A stretch of DNA of 64,000 bases. Origin: Maritalea porphyrae. Lineage in GTDB: Bacteria; Pseudomonadota; Alphaproteobacteria; Rhizobiales; Devosiaceae. A program made the position numbers and the translations under genes. This document shows, in pieces, positions 41,427 through 49,728 of the stretch. The DNA lies in the NCBI RefSeq assembly GCF_030159895.1, contig NZ_BSNI01000002.1:1576306-1640305 (forward strand). Direction: 5' to 3'. Each line of letters starts with the position of its first letter. Within the stretch, counting starts at the first letter, position 1. Below the pieces are notes generated by a model. That model ran no database searches. It was given only the letters and a program-made list of their open reading frames with translations, and was not told where the DNA came from.

Positions 41427-42857
41427 ATGGAATATAAAAGCTTTATCGGCGGCGCGTGGGAAGAAACTTCCGCGTCGACACCAAACATAAACCCTTCGGA
41501 CACATCTGACATTTTGGGCCACGCTGCCGTTTCAGAAGCAGCTGATATGGACCGTGCAATTGATGCGGCTCACACTGCCGCTGTACAGTGGGCCGCTTCA
41601 ACGCCGCAACAGCGCTTTGATGTTTTGGATTTTATCGCCAATGAAATTCTGGCACGTAAAGCAGAACTTGGTGAATTGCTGTCGCGCGAAGAAGGCAAGA
41701 CCTTGCCTGAAGGCATCGGCGAAGCTGCACGCGCAGGCCAAATCTTTAAATTCTTTGCAGGCGAAACGTTGCGCCAGACAGGTGATCATTTGGCATCTGT
41801 GCGTCCGGGTATCGACGTAGACGTCACCCGTTCTCCGGTAGGTGTTGTTGGTCTCATTACCCCTTGGAATTTCCCAATTGCGATTCCAGCATGGAAAATT
41901 GCCCCAGCACTAGCGTTCGGCAACGCGGTTGTGTTGAAACCCGCTGAGTTGGTGCCTGGTTGCGCACATGCTTTGGCTGATATTATTTCGCGTTCTGGCT
42001 TGCCTGAAGGCGTGTTTAACCTCGTGTTTGGTCGCGGCTCAAAAGTCGGTCCGCAACTGATCGGCTCGAACAAAGTCAACGCCATCAGCTTCACCGGTTC
42101 AGTACCAACAGGTCGCGGCATTGCAGCAGAATGTGGTCAATTGTTGAAAAAAGTACAGCTAGAGATGGGCGGCAAAAACCCAATGGTTGTGCTTGATGAT
42201 GCTGATTTGGACATTGCGGTTGATGCGTCGCTCAATGGTGCGTTCTTCTCAACTGGCCAGCGTTGCACAGCTTCGTCTCGTTTGGTTGTCACGGAAGGTA
42301 TTCACGACAAATTTGTTGCGGCGTTGGAAGAGAAAATGACCGCGCTTAATGTCGGTCATGCATTGCGGTCGGACACACAAATTGGCCCGGTAGTTGATGC
42401 GAACCAGCTTCAGCAAGATCTCGACTATGTCGATATTGCAGCCAAAGAAGGCAGCAAGGTTGTTGGCGGTCAGCGCCTTAACCGCGACACAGAAGGCTTC
42501 TTTATGGCGCCAGCATTGGTGACCGAAACCACCAATGGCATGCGCATCAACCAAGAAGAAGTGTTTGGCCCTGTAGCAAGTGTTATCCGTGTAAAGGATT
42601 ATGACGAAGCCTTGGCAGTGGCCAACGACACTGAGTTTGGTCTGTCGTCTGGCATTTGCACAACGTCGCTAAAGCATGCAAGCCACTTCAAGGCGCATGC
42701 CGAAGCAGGCATGGTGATGGTGAATTTGCCAACTGCGGGCGTTGATTATCACGTGCCATTTGGTGGCACCAAAGGCTCAAGCTTTGGATCACGCGAACAA
42801 GGTGCGTATGCGGCTGAGTTCTACACAACAGTCAAAACAGCTTACACGCTTCCATAA
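41427..42857 (+). CDS. Aldehyde dehydrogenase, probable 2,5-dioxovalerate (alpha-ketoglutaric semialdehyde) dehydrogenase
   Basis: 476 aa from ATG 41427 (MEYKSFIGGAWEETSAS); a TTG at 41403 is in frame but unlikely. ALDH motifs: GLITPWNFPIAIPAWKIAPAL, ISFTGSVPTGRGIA, LEMGGKNPMVVLD (general base Glu) and the nucleophile Cys in FSTGQRCTASSRLVV. It would oxidise the semialdehyde released by the deaminase to alpha-ketoglutarate, the exit into central metabolism. Confidence 0.9.
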   Translation: MEYKSFIGGAWEETSASTPNINPSDTSDILGHAAVSEAADMDRAIDAAHTAAVQWAASTPQQRFDVLDFIANEILARKAELGELLSREEGKTLPEGIGEAARAGQIFKFFAGETLRQTGDHLASVRPGIDVDVTRSPVGVVGLITPWNFPIAIPAWKIAPALAFGNAVVLKPAELVPGCAHALADIISRSGLPEGVFNLVFGRGSKVGPQLIGSNKVNAISFTGSVPTGRGIAAECGQLLKKVQLEMGGKNPMVVLDDADLDIAVDASLNGAFFSTGQRCTASSRLVVTEGIHDKFVAALEEKMTALNVGHALRSDTQIGPVVDANQLQQDLDYVDIAAKEGSKVVGGQRLNRDTEGFFMAPALVTETTNGMRINQEEVFGPVASVIRVKDYDEALAVANDTEFGLSSGICTTSLKHASHFKAHAEAGMVMVNLPTAGVDYHVPFGGTKGSSFGSREQGAYAAEFYTTVKTAYTLP

Positions 42858-42866
42858 TAAACATCA

Positions 42867-42896
42867 TTGTGCTCGGCGGATCGTCGCCGGGCACAA
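42867..42896 (+). other. Intercistronic stem-loop between aldehyde and amino-acid dehydrogenase genes
   Basis: TTGTGCTCGGCG / CGCCGGGCACAA, a 12-bp stem with one T-G pair and loop GATCGT, without a T-tract. Probably an mRNA-processing or stabilising element, or a weak terminator. Confidence 0.6.
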
Positions 42897-42919
42897 GCTC
42901 CCCATATTTCTAGGTCGGA

Positions 42920-44170
42920 ATGCTTATGTCCAACACTGATACGCAACATGATGTGATTATTGTCGGGGCAGGGATTATCGGTCTTTCCATCGCCCACTAT
43001 TTGCAACAAGAAGGCCGCCGCGTCACGCTGGTTGACCGCAAGGGCATCGCGCAAGAAGCAAGTTTTGGTAATGCGGCAGCTTTTGCTGTGACTGACCTTT
43101 TGCCCCTGGCATCGCCTGGTATGTTGCTCAAGGCGCCAAAATGGTTGATGGACCCGCTTGGGCCTTTGTCTATACGACCATCATATTTGCCGAAAATCAC
43201 ACTGTTTCTACTCAAGTTTTTCCGCGCTAGTTGGCCTGATCAATATCAGCGTTCCATCAGTGCGCAGGCAGATTTGATGAACTTAGCGCGCGATGAGATA
43301 TCAAAAATTGCGCAAATGCCGAAAATGGGCAATCAAATCCGCACAGATGGCGCGTTGCATTTGTATGAAAATGAAGCCGACGAGCATGCCAACGTTGAAA
43401 ATAGTGAAATGCGCAAAAAGCATGGCATCCCATTTCGTCATGTGACAGGTGATGAACTGGCTGAGCTTCAGCCGGGACTATCGCCGCACATCAAAAGCGC
43501 TACCTTTTTGCCAAGCTGGCAAACCGTTGATGACCCATTCAATTGGGCCATGTCCGTGTGGGAAATGGTGCGCTCGGACGGTGGCGAACTGATCACGCAA
43601 GAGGTGAAAACCGTTTCGCGCGATGGAGCGATAACTCTGGGCGATGGTACAGTCCTGAAGGGCAAGAACATTATCATTGCTGCTGGCGCTTGGTCACACA
43701 GGCTGACGGCTCAATTGGGTGACAAAATACCGCTTGAAACTGAGCGTGGGTACAACACCACACTGCCAATTGGTGCGTTCGATTTGAAGCGACAGTTGAT
43801 CTTTGGCAGCCACGGCTTTGTTATGACTCCGCTTTCCATAGGCATCCGCGTTGGTGGTGCGGTGGAATTTGCCGGTTTGGAAGCAGAACCGAACTACAAG
43901 CGCTCCGAGATCATGCTGCAAAAAGCCAAAAAATTCTTGCCCAGTTTAGGCACCTCAAACGGCACCCAATGGATGGGCTTTCGCCCCTCGCTGCCAGATA
44001 CATTGCCTGCAATCGGCCACGCCACAGCAAGCAACAAAATCACCTATGCGTTTGGTCATGGGCATTTGGGGCTGACCCAAAGTTTGGCCACGGCAAAACT
44101 GGTTGCTGATCTGGTGGCTGAACGCCCGACGGCAATTGATATGACCCCGTTTAACCCGTCTCGCTTTTAG
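42920..44170 (+). CDS. FAD-dependent D-amino acid dehydrogenase, probable D-hydroxyproline dehydrogenase
   Basis: 416-aa DadA-type flavoprotein. The N-terminal Rossmann motif VIIVGAGIIGLSIAHYLQQEGRRVTLVDR binds FAD; the C-terminal MGFRPSLPDTLPAIG and GHGHLGLTQSLATAKLVADL complete the fold. ATG 42920 and 42926 are both possible. It would oxidise cis-4-hydroxy-D-proline made by the epimerase next door to the pyrroline carboxylate taken by the DHDPS-family deaminase. Confidence 0.88.
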   Translation: MLMSNTDTQHDVIIVGAGIIGLSIAHYLQQEGRRVTLVDRKGIAQEASFGNAAAFAVTDLLPLASPGMLLKAPKWLMDPLGPLSIRPSYLPKITLFLLKFFRASWPDQYQRSISAQADLMNLARDEISKIAQMPKMGNQIRTDGALHLYENEADEHANVENSEMRKKHGIPFRHVTGDELAELQPGLSPHIKSATFLPSWQTVDDPFNWAMSVWEMVRSDGGELITQEVKTVSRDGAITLGDGTVLKGKNIIIAAGAWSHRLTAQLGDKIPLETERGYNTTLPIGAFDLKRQLIFGSHGFVMTPLSIGIRVGGAVEFAGLEAEPNYKRSEIMLQKAKKFLPSLGTSNGTQWMGFRPSLPDTLPAIGHATASNKITYAFGHGHLGLTQSLATAKLVADLVAERPTAIDMTPFNPSRF

Positions 44171-44179
44171 GAACATATT

Positions 44180-45181
44180 ATGGCGAAGCACACTTTTAGA
44201 TGCATTGATGGACACACATGCGGCAATCCGGTTCGGCTGGTGGCCGAAGGTGGACCGTCGCTTCAAGGCGCAAACATGCTCGAAAAACGCGCGCACTTTT
44301 TGGCCGAATATGATTGGGTGCGCACAGCTCTAATGTTTGAGCCGCGTGGTCACGACGTGATGTCTGGGTCGATCCTTTACCCACCCACACGCGATGATTG
44401 CGACATCGCCATCTTGTTCATCGAAACATCGGGTTGTTTGCCCATGTGCGGACACGGCACCATCGGCACTGTCACCATGGCGCTTGAAGAGGGCTTGGTA
44501 ACGCCCAAAGAGCCGGGCACCTTGTGGCTAGACGCCCCTGCGGGCCGCATCAAGGCAGAATATACAATGGCCGACGGGTTCGTCGAAGAAGTGCGCATCA
44601 CCAATGTGCCGAGCTTTTTGTACGCAACTGGCATGACCGCCGAAATCGAAGAACTGGGTGAAATAACAGTCGATGTGGCTTATGGCGGCAATTTCTATGC
44701 GATTGTGGAACCGCAAAGTCACTTCAAAGATATTGAAGGACTATCCTCGCTCGATTTGATCCGATGGTCGCCCAAATTGCGTGCCGCGCTAAATGAGAAA
44801 TATGAATTTCAGCACCCTGAACATGAACAGATCAACGGCCTAAGCCATATCCTTTGGACGGGAGCCGCACGCGACCCTGAGGCATCTGCCCGCAACGCGG
44901 TGTTTTATGGTGACAAGGCAATCGACAGATCACCTTGTGGCACAGGCACGTCGGCGCGGATGGCGCATTGGGCGGCCATGGGTGATTTGAAAGTTGGCGA
45001 AGATTTTATTCACGAAAGCATAATCGGTTCGCTGTTCCGCGGTCGAGTTGAAGCCGCCACCAAAGTCGGTGATAGAGATGCGATTATCCCATCGATCGGC
45101 GGCTGGGCACGCAAGACCGGCGATAACACCATTTATATCGATGATCGCGACCCGTTCAAACACGGATTTATCCTGCCTTAA
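44180..45181 (+). CDS. 4-hydroxyproline 2-epimerase (proline racemase superfamily)
   Basis: 333 aa. Both catalytic thiols are present: Cys90 in LPMCGHGTIG and Cys253 in DRSPCGTGTSARMA, the pair characteristic of proline racemases and hydroxyproline epimerases; length and MRCIDGHT-like beginning (FRCIDGHTCGNPVRLV) match 4HypE. Converts trans-4-hydroxy-L-proline to the cis-D epimer. Starts 9 nt after the D-amino acid dehydrogenase gene, its downstream enzyme. Confidence 0.92.
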   Translation: MAKHTFRCIDGHTCGNPVRLVAEGGPSLQGANMLEKRAHFLAEYDWVRTALMFEPRGHDVMSGSILYPPTRDDCDIAILFIETSGCLPMCGHGTIGTVTMALEEGLVTPKEPGTLWLDAPAGRIKAEYTMADGFVEEVRITNVPSFLYATGMTAEIEELGEITVDVAYGGNFYAIVEPQSHFKDIEGLSSLDLIRWSPKLRAALNEKYEFQHPEHEQINGLSHILWTGAARDPEASARNAVFYGDKAIDRSPCGTGTSARMAHWAAMGDLKVGEDFIHESIIGSLFRGRVEAATKVGDRDAIIPSIGGWARKTGDNTIYIDDRDPFKHGFILP

Positions 45182-45208
45182 TAGGCAGCAATAAGGGAGT
45201 TCACAAAA

Positions 45209-46309
45209 ATGAAAATCACAGGCGTACGGGTATACCAAATTGATTTGCCTCTAGTTGAAGGGCGCTACAATTGGTCAAACGGCAACTACATGGAAGTGTT
45301 TGATTCAACGGTGATCGCCGTTGAAACGGATGCTGGCATTACTGGCTATGCTGAATGCTGCCCGCTTGGCTCAGCCTATTTGCCCAGCTACGCGCTTGGC
45401 GTGCGCACAGGGCTGCAAGAACTCATTCCGCATGTGATCGGCCTTGATCCACGTGACCTCAATGTGATCAACAAAGCAATGGATGAAGGCCTGCGCGGCC
45501 ATCCCTATGCCAAAGCGCCAATCGACATTGCGTGTTGGGATATTTTGGGCAAGTCGACGGGGCTTCCGGTCTACACGTTGCTCGGCGGCAAACAGCAAGA
45601 CAAAGTGGCGCTATATCGCGCGATCAGCCAAGAAGACCCAGATGTGATGGCTAAGAAAATTGATGGCTATCGCAAAGAGGGATACACCAAGTTTCAGCTC
45701 AAAGTAGGCGGCGATGCCAACGACGATATCGCGCGCATTCACGCAACCCGCGAGGTGCTGGACAATGGCGAAGTGCTGGTGGCCGATGCCAACACGGGCT
45801 GGAACCGCCATGAGGCGGCACGCGTTGCCGCCGCCGTGGCCAATTTGGATGTATATATCGAACAGCCTTGCATGACTTACGAAGAGTGCCTTTCGATCCG
45901 TCGTCGCACAGCGCGACCATTCATCATGGATGAAAACATCTTTGATGAAGCGATGCTGCGCAAAGGCTTGGCCGATGATGCCATGGATGCGATCAACCTC
46001 AAAATTTCAAAGGTTGGGGGGCTCACCAAAGCGCGGTTGATGCGGGACATCTGCGTGAATGCGGGACTGGCGATGACCATTGAGGACACTTGGGGCGGTG
46101 ACATCGTTACCGCAACCATTGCACACTTGGCTGCGTCAACGCCTGAAACCTTCAGCTTCTCCGCGACAGATTTCAATTCTTATGTGACAGTTGATTTCGC
46201 CAAAGGCGCGCCAAAGCGCGAAAATGGCTTTATGTCAGCAAATGATGCGCCGGGGCTTGGCATTGAACCAGATTTTGATGTGCTGGGTGAACCCGAATTT
46301 GAAATGTGA
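45209..46309 (+). CDS. Enolase-superfamily enzyme, HpbD / cis-3-hydroxyproline dehydratase-like
   Basis: 366 aa, muconate lactonising enzyme-type. Lys165 in QLKVGG and Lys265 in [10 protein letters not shown] are the acid/base pair. Asp193 (VADAN), Glu218 (IEQPC) and Asp241 (MDEN) bind magnesium. The overall pattern ([35 protein letters not shown]) is like enolase-superfamily proteins assigned to hydroxyproline betaine epimerisation or cis-3-hydroxy-L-proline dehydration. It follows the 4-hydroxyproline epimerase and overlaps the next gene. The exact reaction is unresolved by sequence alone. Confidence 0.85.
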   Translation: MKITGVRVYQIDLPLVEGRYNWSNGNYMEVFDSTVIAVETDAGITGYAECCPLGSAYLPSYALGVRTGLQELIPHVIGLDPRDLNVINKAMDEGLRGHPYAKAPIDIACWDILGKSTGLPVYTLLGGKQQDKVALYRAISQEDPDVMAKKIDGYRKEGYTKFQLKVGGDANDDIARIHATREVLDNGEVLVADANTGWNRHEAARVAAAVANLDVYIEQPCMTYEECLSIRRRTARPFIMDENIFDEAMLRKGLADDAMDAINLKISKVGGLTKARLMRDICVNAGLAMTIEDTWGGDIVTATIAHLAASTPETFSFSATDFNSYVTVDFAKGAPKRENGFMSANDAPGLGIEPDFDVLGEPEFEM

Positions 46310-47349
46310 GCAGTGTGATGCGATCAAGCAAAACTATTCATGTTGTATCTTGCCACGCAGAAGGCGAGGTGGGGGATGTGATCGTCGGTGGCGTTGCGCC
46401 GCCACCGGGCGAAACCCTTTGGGAGCAACGCAAATATATTGAGCAAGACGAAACTTTGCGCAATTTCGTGCTCAACGAACCGCGCGGCGGGGTGTTCCGC
46501 CATGTCAATTTGTTGGTGCCGCCAAAAAATCCAAAAGCGCAAATGGGCTTCATCATCATGGAACCGGCAGACACGCCGCCCATGTCTGGCTCAAACTCAA
46601 TTTGCGTCTCCACCGTGTTGCTCGATAGTGGCATTTTGCCAATGACGGAACCTGAAACGCATCTCACGCTGGAAGCGCCGGGCGGACTAATCAATGTGGT
46701 GGCACATTGCAAAGACGGCAAAGCCCAAAGCATTACCGTCACCAACGTCAAAAGCTTTGTAGATCAATTGCAAGTGCCTCTAAATGTTGAGGGTTTAGGC
46801 GAAATCATCGTTGATACCGCCTATGGCGGAGATAGCTTTGTGATGGTTGATGCAGCAACGTTGGGCGTTGAGATAAAGCCAGAAAACGCAAAGAAAATCG
46901 CGGAACTTGGTATGCGCATCACTGCTGCCGCAAACGATCAGTTGGGTTTCACCCATCCCGAAAATCCGGATTGGGATCACATTTCGTTCTGCCAATTCAT
47001 GGGCCCCATCAGCCGTAAAGGTGACACGCTCACAGGCGCGAACGCAGTGGCGATCCGCCCGGGCAAAATCGACCGCTCGCCAACGGGCACTGGCTGCTCC
47101 GCGCGCATGGCGCTGATGCTGGCCAAGGGTGAGATGAACGAAAGCGACAAATATGTCGCCACCTCAATCACGGGCTCTCAATTTAATTGCGACATCGCAG
47201 AAGTCACCACATGTGGCGACCGCGACGCCATCCTTCCGCGTATTAATGGCCGCGCCTGGATAACCGGCACCCACCAGCACATGCTCGACCCTTCCGACCC
47301 TTGGCCAGAAGGCTATCGGTTGAGCGATACGTGGCCGATGCAGGGGTAA
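46306..47349 (+). CDS. Proline racemase-superfamily protein with altered active site
   Basis: 347 aa. The fold is clear from [25 protein letters not shown] and the C-terminal [20 protein letters not shown]. Both catalytic cysteines are replaced: Ser94 (MSGSNSIC) and Thr260 ([14 protein letters not shown]). Cys100 and Cys264 lie six and four residues further on. Known groups use Cys/Cys, Ser/Cys or Cys/Thr. GTG 46306 overlaps the TGA of the enolase-superfamily gene (GTGA); ATG 46318 is an alternative. A dehydratase or isomerase of another hydroxyproline isomer is a guess. Confidence 0.85.
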   Translation: MSSVMRSSKTIHVVSCHAEGEVGDVIVGGVAPPPGETLWEQRKYIEQDETLRNFVLNEPRGGVFRHVNLLVPPKNPKAQMGFIIMEPADTPPMSGSNSICVSTVLLDSGILPMTEPETHLTLEAPGGLINVVAHCKDGKAQSITVTNVKSFVDQLQVPLNVEGLGEIIVDTAYGGDSFVMVDAATLGVEIKPENAKKIAELGMRITAAANDQLGFTHPENPDWDHISFCQFMGPISRKGDTLTGANAVAIRPGKIDRSPTGTGCSARMALMLAKGEMNESDKYVATSITGSQFNCDIAEVTTCGDRDAILPRINGRAWITGTHQHMLDPSDPWPEGYRLSDTWPMQG

Positions 47350-47368
47350 TTCTCACCCCACCCTTAAT

Positions 47369-47389
47369 CCCTCCCCATCAAGGGGAGGG
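47369..47389. repeat. CCCTCCCC palindrome after the hydroxyproline cluster
   Basis: CCCTCCCC-ATCAA-GGGGAGGG, a perfect 8-bp inverted repeat 20 nt after the last stop codon, without a T-tract. Similar short palindromes are dispersed between genes in this bacterial group. Confidence 0.6.
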
Positions 47390-47534
47390 AAACAAGAACC
47401 CGGATCAAGTCTGGGGTTGCCCTGTATTCTGCATAACTCATTTAGATGGGTGCTGGCCGTGCCGGCCCTTGAGCCGCGACCTTATTGTCTCTGATGCGTT
47501 GGATACGCAATATACGCTTGCATTCTCTCACCTT

Positions 47535-47640
47535 CGTCATCCTCGGGCTTGACCCGGGGATCCATGTGGTGAGGGCCAAAGCCGATGACTTGGTTGTTGT
47601 TGATTGTCAGCCCTGGATCCCCGCTTTCGCGAGGATGACG
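47535..47640. repeat. Composite inverted intergenic repeat (about 105 nt)
   Basis: Begins CGTCATCCTCGGGCTTGACC and ends GCTTTCGCGAGGATGACG. The outer CGTCATCCTC / GAGGATGACG and inner GGGGATCCA / TGGATCCCC segments are inverted copies. Typical of short mosaic elements common in Rhizobiales intergenic regions. It and the 47369 palindrome occupy most of the 316-nt gap 47350-47665, where I see no gene. Confidence 0.75.
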
Positions 47641-47665
47641 ATTTTTGCAGGAACGGGTTTGTGGA

Positions 47666-48034
47666 CTACAAATCCTCCCAGCGCGAGAGGTTGGCCCGTT
47701 TTGCCTGATGTCGAAGAAGCACCGGAATGATCGTTGCAAATACTAGAGTGCTAACTACCCAACCAACCCATCGTTCTTGTTCAAACCAACTAGATTTGTC
47801 ACGCAGCAGTAACAGGCTAACCGCCGCCATAACAATGAAATAGAACGGGGCGGATCTCAGCCACATTTCGAAGTAGCTCGCGTAATAGATTGGGCGCAAT
47901 TGGAGCTTCCTAACGCAAAAATCAAATGGCTTGTTTAATGCATTGAGCAGGCGAAACTTATCTGTACGCATTCCCTTTTGCTCCAACTCGACCAATGCGC
48001 GATCATACTTCTCTTCAAAATCACTCAAAATCAC
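47666..48034 (-). CDS. Small membrane protein, DUF6404-like, paralogue of next gene
   Basis: 122 aa from GTG 48034, which overlaps the stop of the upstream gene (GTGA). An N-terminal acidic/basic helix (SDFEEKYDRALVELEQKGMR), two hydrophobic helices and the C-terminal LSRWEDL. The upstream neighbour is also 122 aa and ends in the same seven residues. The helix-two TM-RWEDL plan resembles DUF6404; function unknown. Confidence 0.65.
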   Translation of the reverse strand: MILSDFEEKYDRALVELEQKGMRTDKFRLLNALNKPFDFCVRKLQLRPIYYASYFEMWLRSAPFYFIVMAAVSLLLLRDKSSWFEQERWVGWVVSTLVFATIIPVLLRHQAKRANLSRWEDL

Positions 48035-48399
48035 AAATCCTCCCAACGTGAAAGACCTTTGCGCCAAGCAATGAGTCGGAAAAAGCTGGCTAGCAGGAAG
48101 CAGTTCAAAACTGGAAATAGTGCAAACCCTACCCAGTAGCCTTGCGTCTTCATCAGGTCCTGATTGCCAAACAGCGTGTAGTCAAAAAGAAGTTTAGTTG
48201 GTGCGAATAGAGCGCCGTTGAAAATGACGATTTGCCAGAATGTCATGTGAAAAAGAGATGGCATTTCCCAACCCAATGTGCGGTTTAGCCAAAGTGGAAC
48301 ACCCGCTACACGTTTGGGTTTTGGGGACCAAAATACCCGTTTTTCGTACAACTCATTCGCCGCCGCCAACAGCTTTTCTTCGTAACTTTTCACGCGCAA
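48031..48399 (-). CDS. Small membrane protein, DUF6404-like, paralogue of previous gene
   Basis: 122 aa: KSYEEKLLAAANELYEKRVFW helix, a loop with LNRTLGWEMPSLFHMTF, two hydrophobic helices (IVIFNGALFAPTKLLF and GYWVGFALFPVLNCFLLASFF), and the C-terminal GLSRWEDL. Same length and same terminal motif as the downstream gene, with which it overlaps by 4 nt; a tandem duplication that has diverged. No functional clue beyond membrane location. Confidence 0.65.
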   Translation of the reverse strand: MRVKSYEEKLLAAANELYEKRVFWSPKPKRVAGVPLWLNRTLGWEMPSLFHMTFWQIVIFNGALFAPTKLLFDYTLFGNQDLMKTQGYWVGFALFPVLNCFLLASFFRLIAWRKGLSRWEDL

Positions 48400-48463
48400 A
48401 TAGGCTCCGCAATATCTTAAAATATGCGGACAGATGATCTGACTCTGTGAAAAACGTCAAGCC

Positions 48464-48937
48464 TTAGGCGTCGGCTGTTTTCTTGGGTGCATCTTTCATT
48501 GCCATTTCAAGCTGCAAGAGCACATTGATGTTTCGGCGATTATCGGTCAGGTCTTCAATTGTGTATTCGTCCAACACGTTTAAAAACGCCACCAAAGCGC
48601 GATGCAGCGCGTGGTTGAGACCGCATGTGCCGGTGAGGGGGCAGGCGATATCATCGCCGCCTTCAAAGCACTCGGCCAAAGCAAAATTGTCCTCGGTTGA
48701 GCGCACAACTTCGCCTAGTTTCATCTCAGACGCGGGGCGACTAAGTTTGATGCCGCCGTGCCGACCGCGTACAGTTTCGACAAAGCCGCCGTGGTTGAGT
48801 ACCTGCAAGATTTTGAACAAGAATGTCTCGGAAATTTTGTAAAACTCTGCGATGTCCGCAATGCGGCTAAGGCCATCATTGCTCGCGCAATACATCAAAA
48901 TACGAACCGCATAATTGGACTGTTTGGTGAGGCGCAT
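48464..48937 (-). CDS. rirA: RirA-type Rrf2-family iron regulator
   Basis: 157 aa from ATG 48937 (MRLTKQSNYAVRILMYCAS). The Rrf2 winged helix (SRIADIAEFYKISETFLFKILQVLNHGGFVETVRGRHGG) is followed by three cysteines in ECFEGGDDIACPLTGTCGLNHAL, the [Fe-S] cluster ligands. The pattern fits rhizobial RirA, which represses iron uptake genes when iron is sufficient. An iron-siderophore operon lies 3.3 kb away. An NsrR-like nitric oxide sensor is the alternative, and nnrU is divergent next door. Confidence 0.85.
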   Translation of the reverse strand: MRLTKQSNYAVRILMYCASNDGLSRIADIAEFYKISETFLFKILQVLNHGGFVETVRGRHGGIKLSRPASEMKLGEVVRSTEDNFALAECFEGGDDIACPLTGTCGLNHALHRALVAFLNVLDEYTIEDLTDNRRNINVLLQLEMAMKDAPKKTADA

Positions 48938-49056
48938 CGGTGAATCCTTGACTTTTACCCTCAGCTTTATAGCAACAAAAATCAAAAGGTGAAATGCCGC
49001 ATTGATTTTTCCGTGCGTTTGCACAAATTCTAGCGCTGATCGAATAGGGGAATATT

Positions 49057-49728
49057 ATGCTCAATTTTGCTGCCGCGCTGATTGCTTTTTTGGCCGCACA
49101 TGTGGTGCCGCGTGCCACTGGTTTTCGTGATTGGGGAATCGAGCGCGTTGGCCGAAAAGCCTATATGACCTTCTATTCGGTCATGTCGTTAGCATTGCTG
49201 GCCTGGCTGGTGATTGCTGCCCTCAACGCGCCCTATATTGGGTTGTGGATGACCACCCAAGCGACGGCGGCACTGGCTATTATGATGATGTTGGTCTCCT
49301 GCATCCTATTCGCCACCGGCGTAACCCGCGCCAATAGCCTATCAATTTCATTTCGGGGCGGCGAAACCGATATTGAGCGGCCAGGTATTCTGGCCCTTGT
49401 GCGGCATCCCATCATTTTGGGCTTCTTGTTGTGGTCGGCTGCGCACCTATTGGTCAACGGAGATGTGGTTGGCGTGATCTTGTTCGGCGGCATGCTGCTC
49501 TTCAGTGTTTTGGGTATGCGCATTGCGCAAAAACGCGCTGAAAAACGACTGACGGATGAGCAGATCAAACGCTTTCATGCTGTCGCCGCTGGCCCTCTCA
49601 GGGAACGGATTGCGCGCGCTGCCAGCCCAAAGCTATATGTCGAAATCGTTGCTGGGCTGGCGTTTTTCTTCTTACTACTATTCGGGCATGAATACCTGAT
49701 CGGCGTTAGCCCGCTTGCCTATTTCTAG
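49057..49728 (+). CDS. nnrU: NnrU-family membrane protein
   Basis: 223 aa with about six helices. NnrU features: AAHVVPRATGFRDWGIERVGRKAYMTFYSVMSLALLAWL, VTRANSLSISFRGGETDIERPGILALVRHPIILGFLLWSAAHLLVNGD (the histidine-rich segment shared with isoprenylcysteine methyltransferases). NnrU is associated with nitric oxide/denitrification gene sets, but no such genes are here. Divergent from rirA by 119 nt. Confidence 0.88.
   Translation: MLNFAAALIAFLAAHVVPRATGFRDWGIERVGRKAYMTFYSVMSLALLAWLVIAALNAPYIGLWMTTQATAALAIMMMLVSCILFATGVTRANSLSISFRGGETDIERPGILALVRHPIILGFLLWSAAHLLVNGDVVGVILFGGMLLFSVLGMRIAQKRAEKRLTDEQIKRFHAVAAGPLRERIARAASPKLYVEIVAGLAFFFLLLFGHEYLIGVSPLAYF

Noticed and set aside
47482-47739. Short frames on both strands in the repeat region
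   Set aside because: They are created by the 105-nt mosaic repeat and contain no domain or ribosome site.
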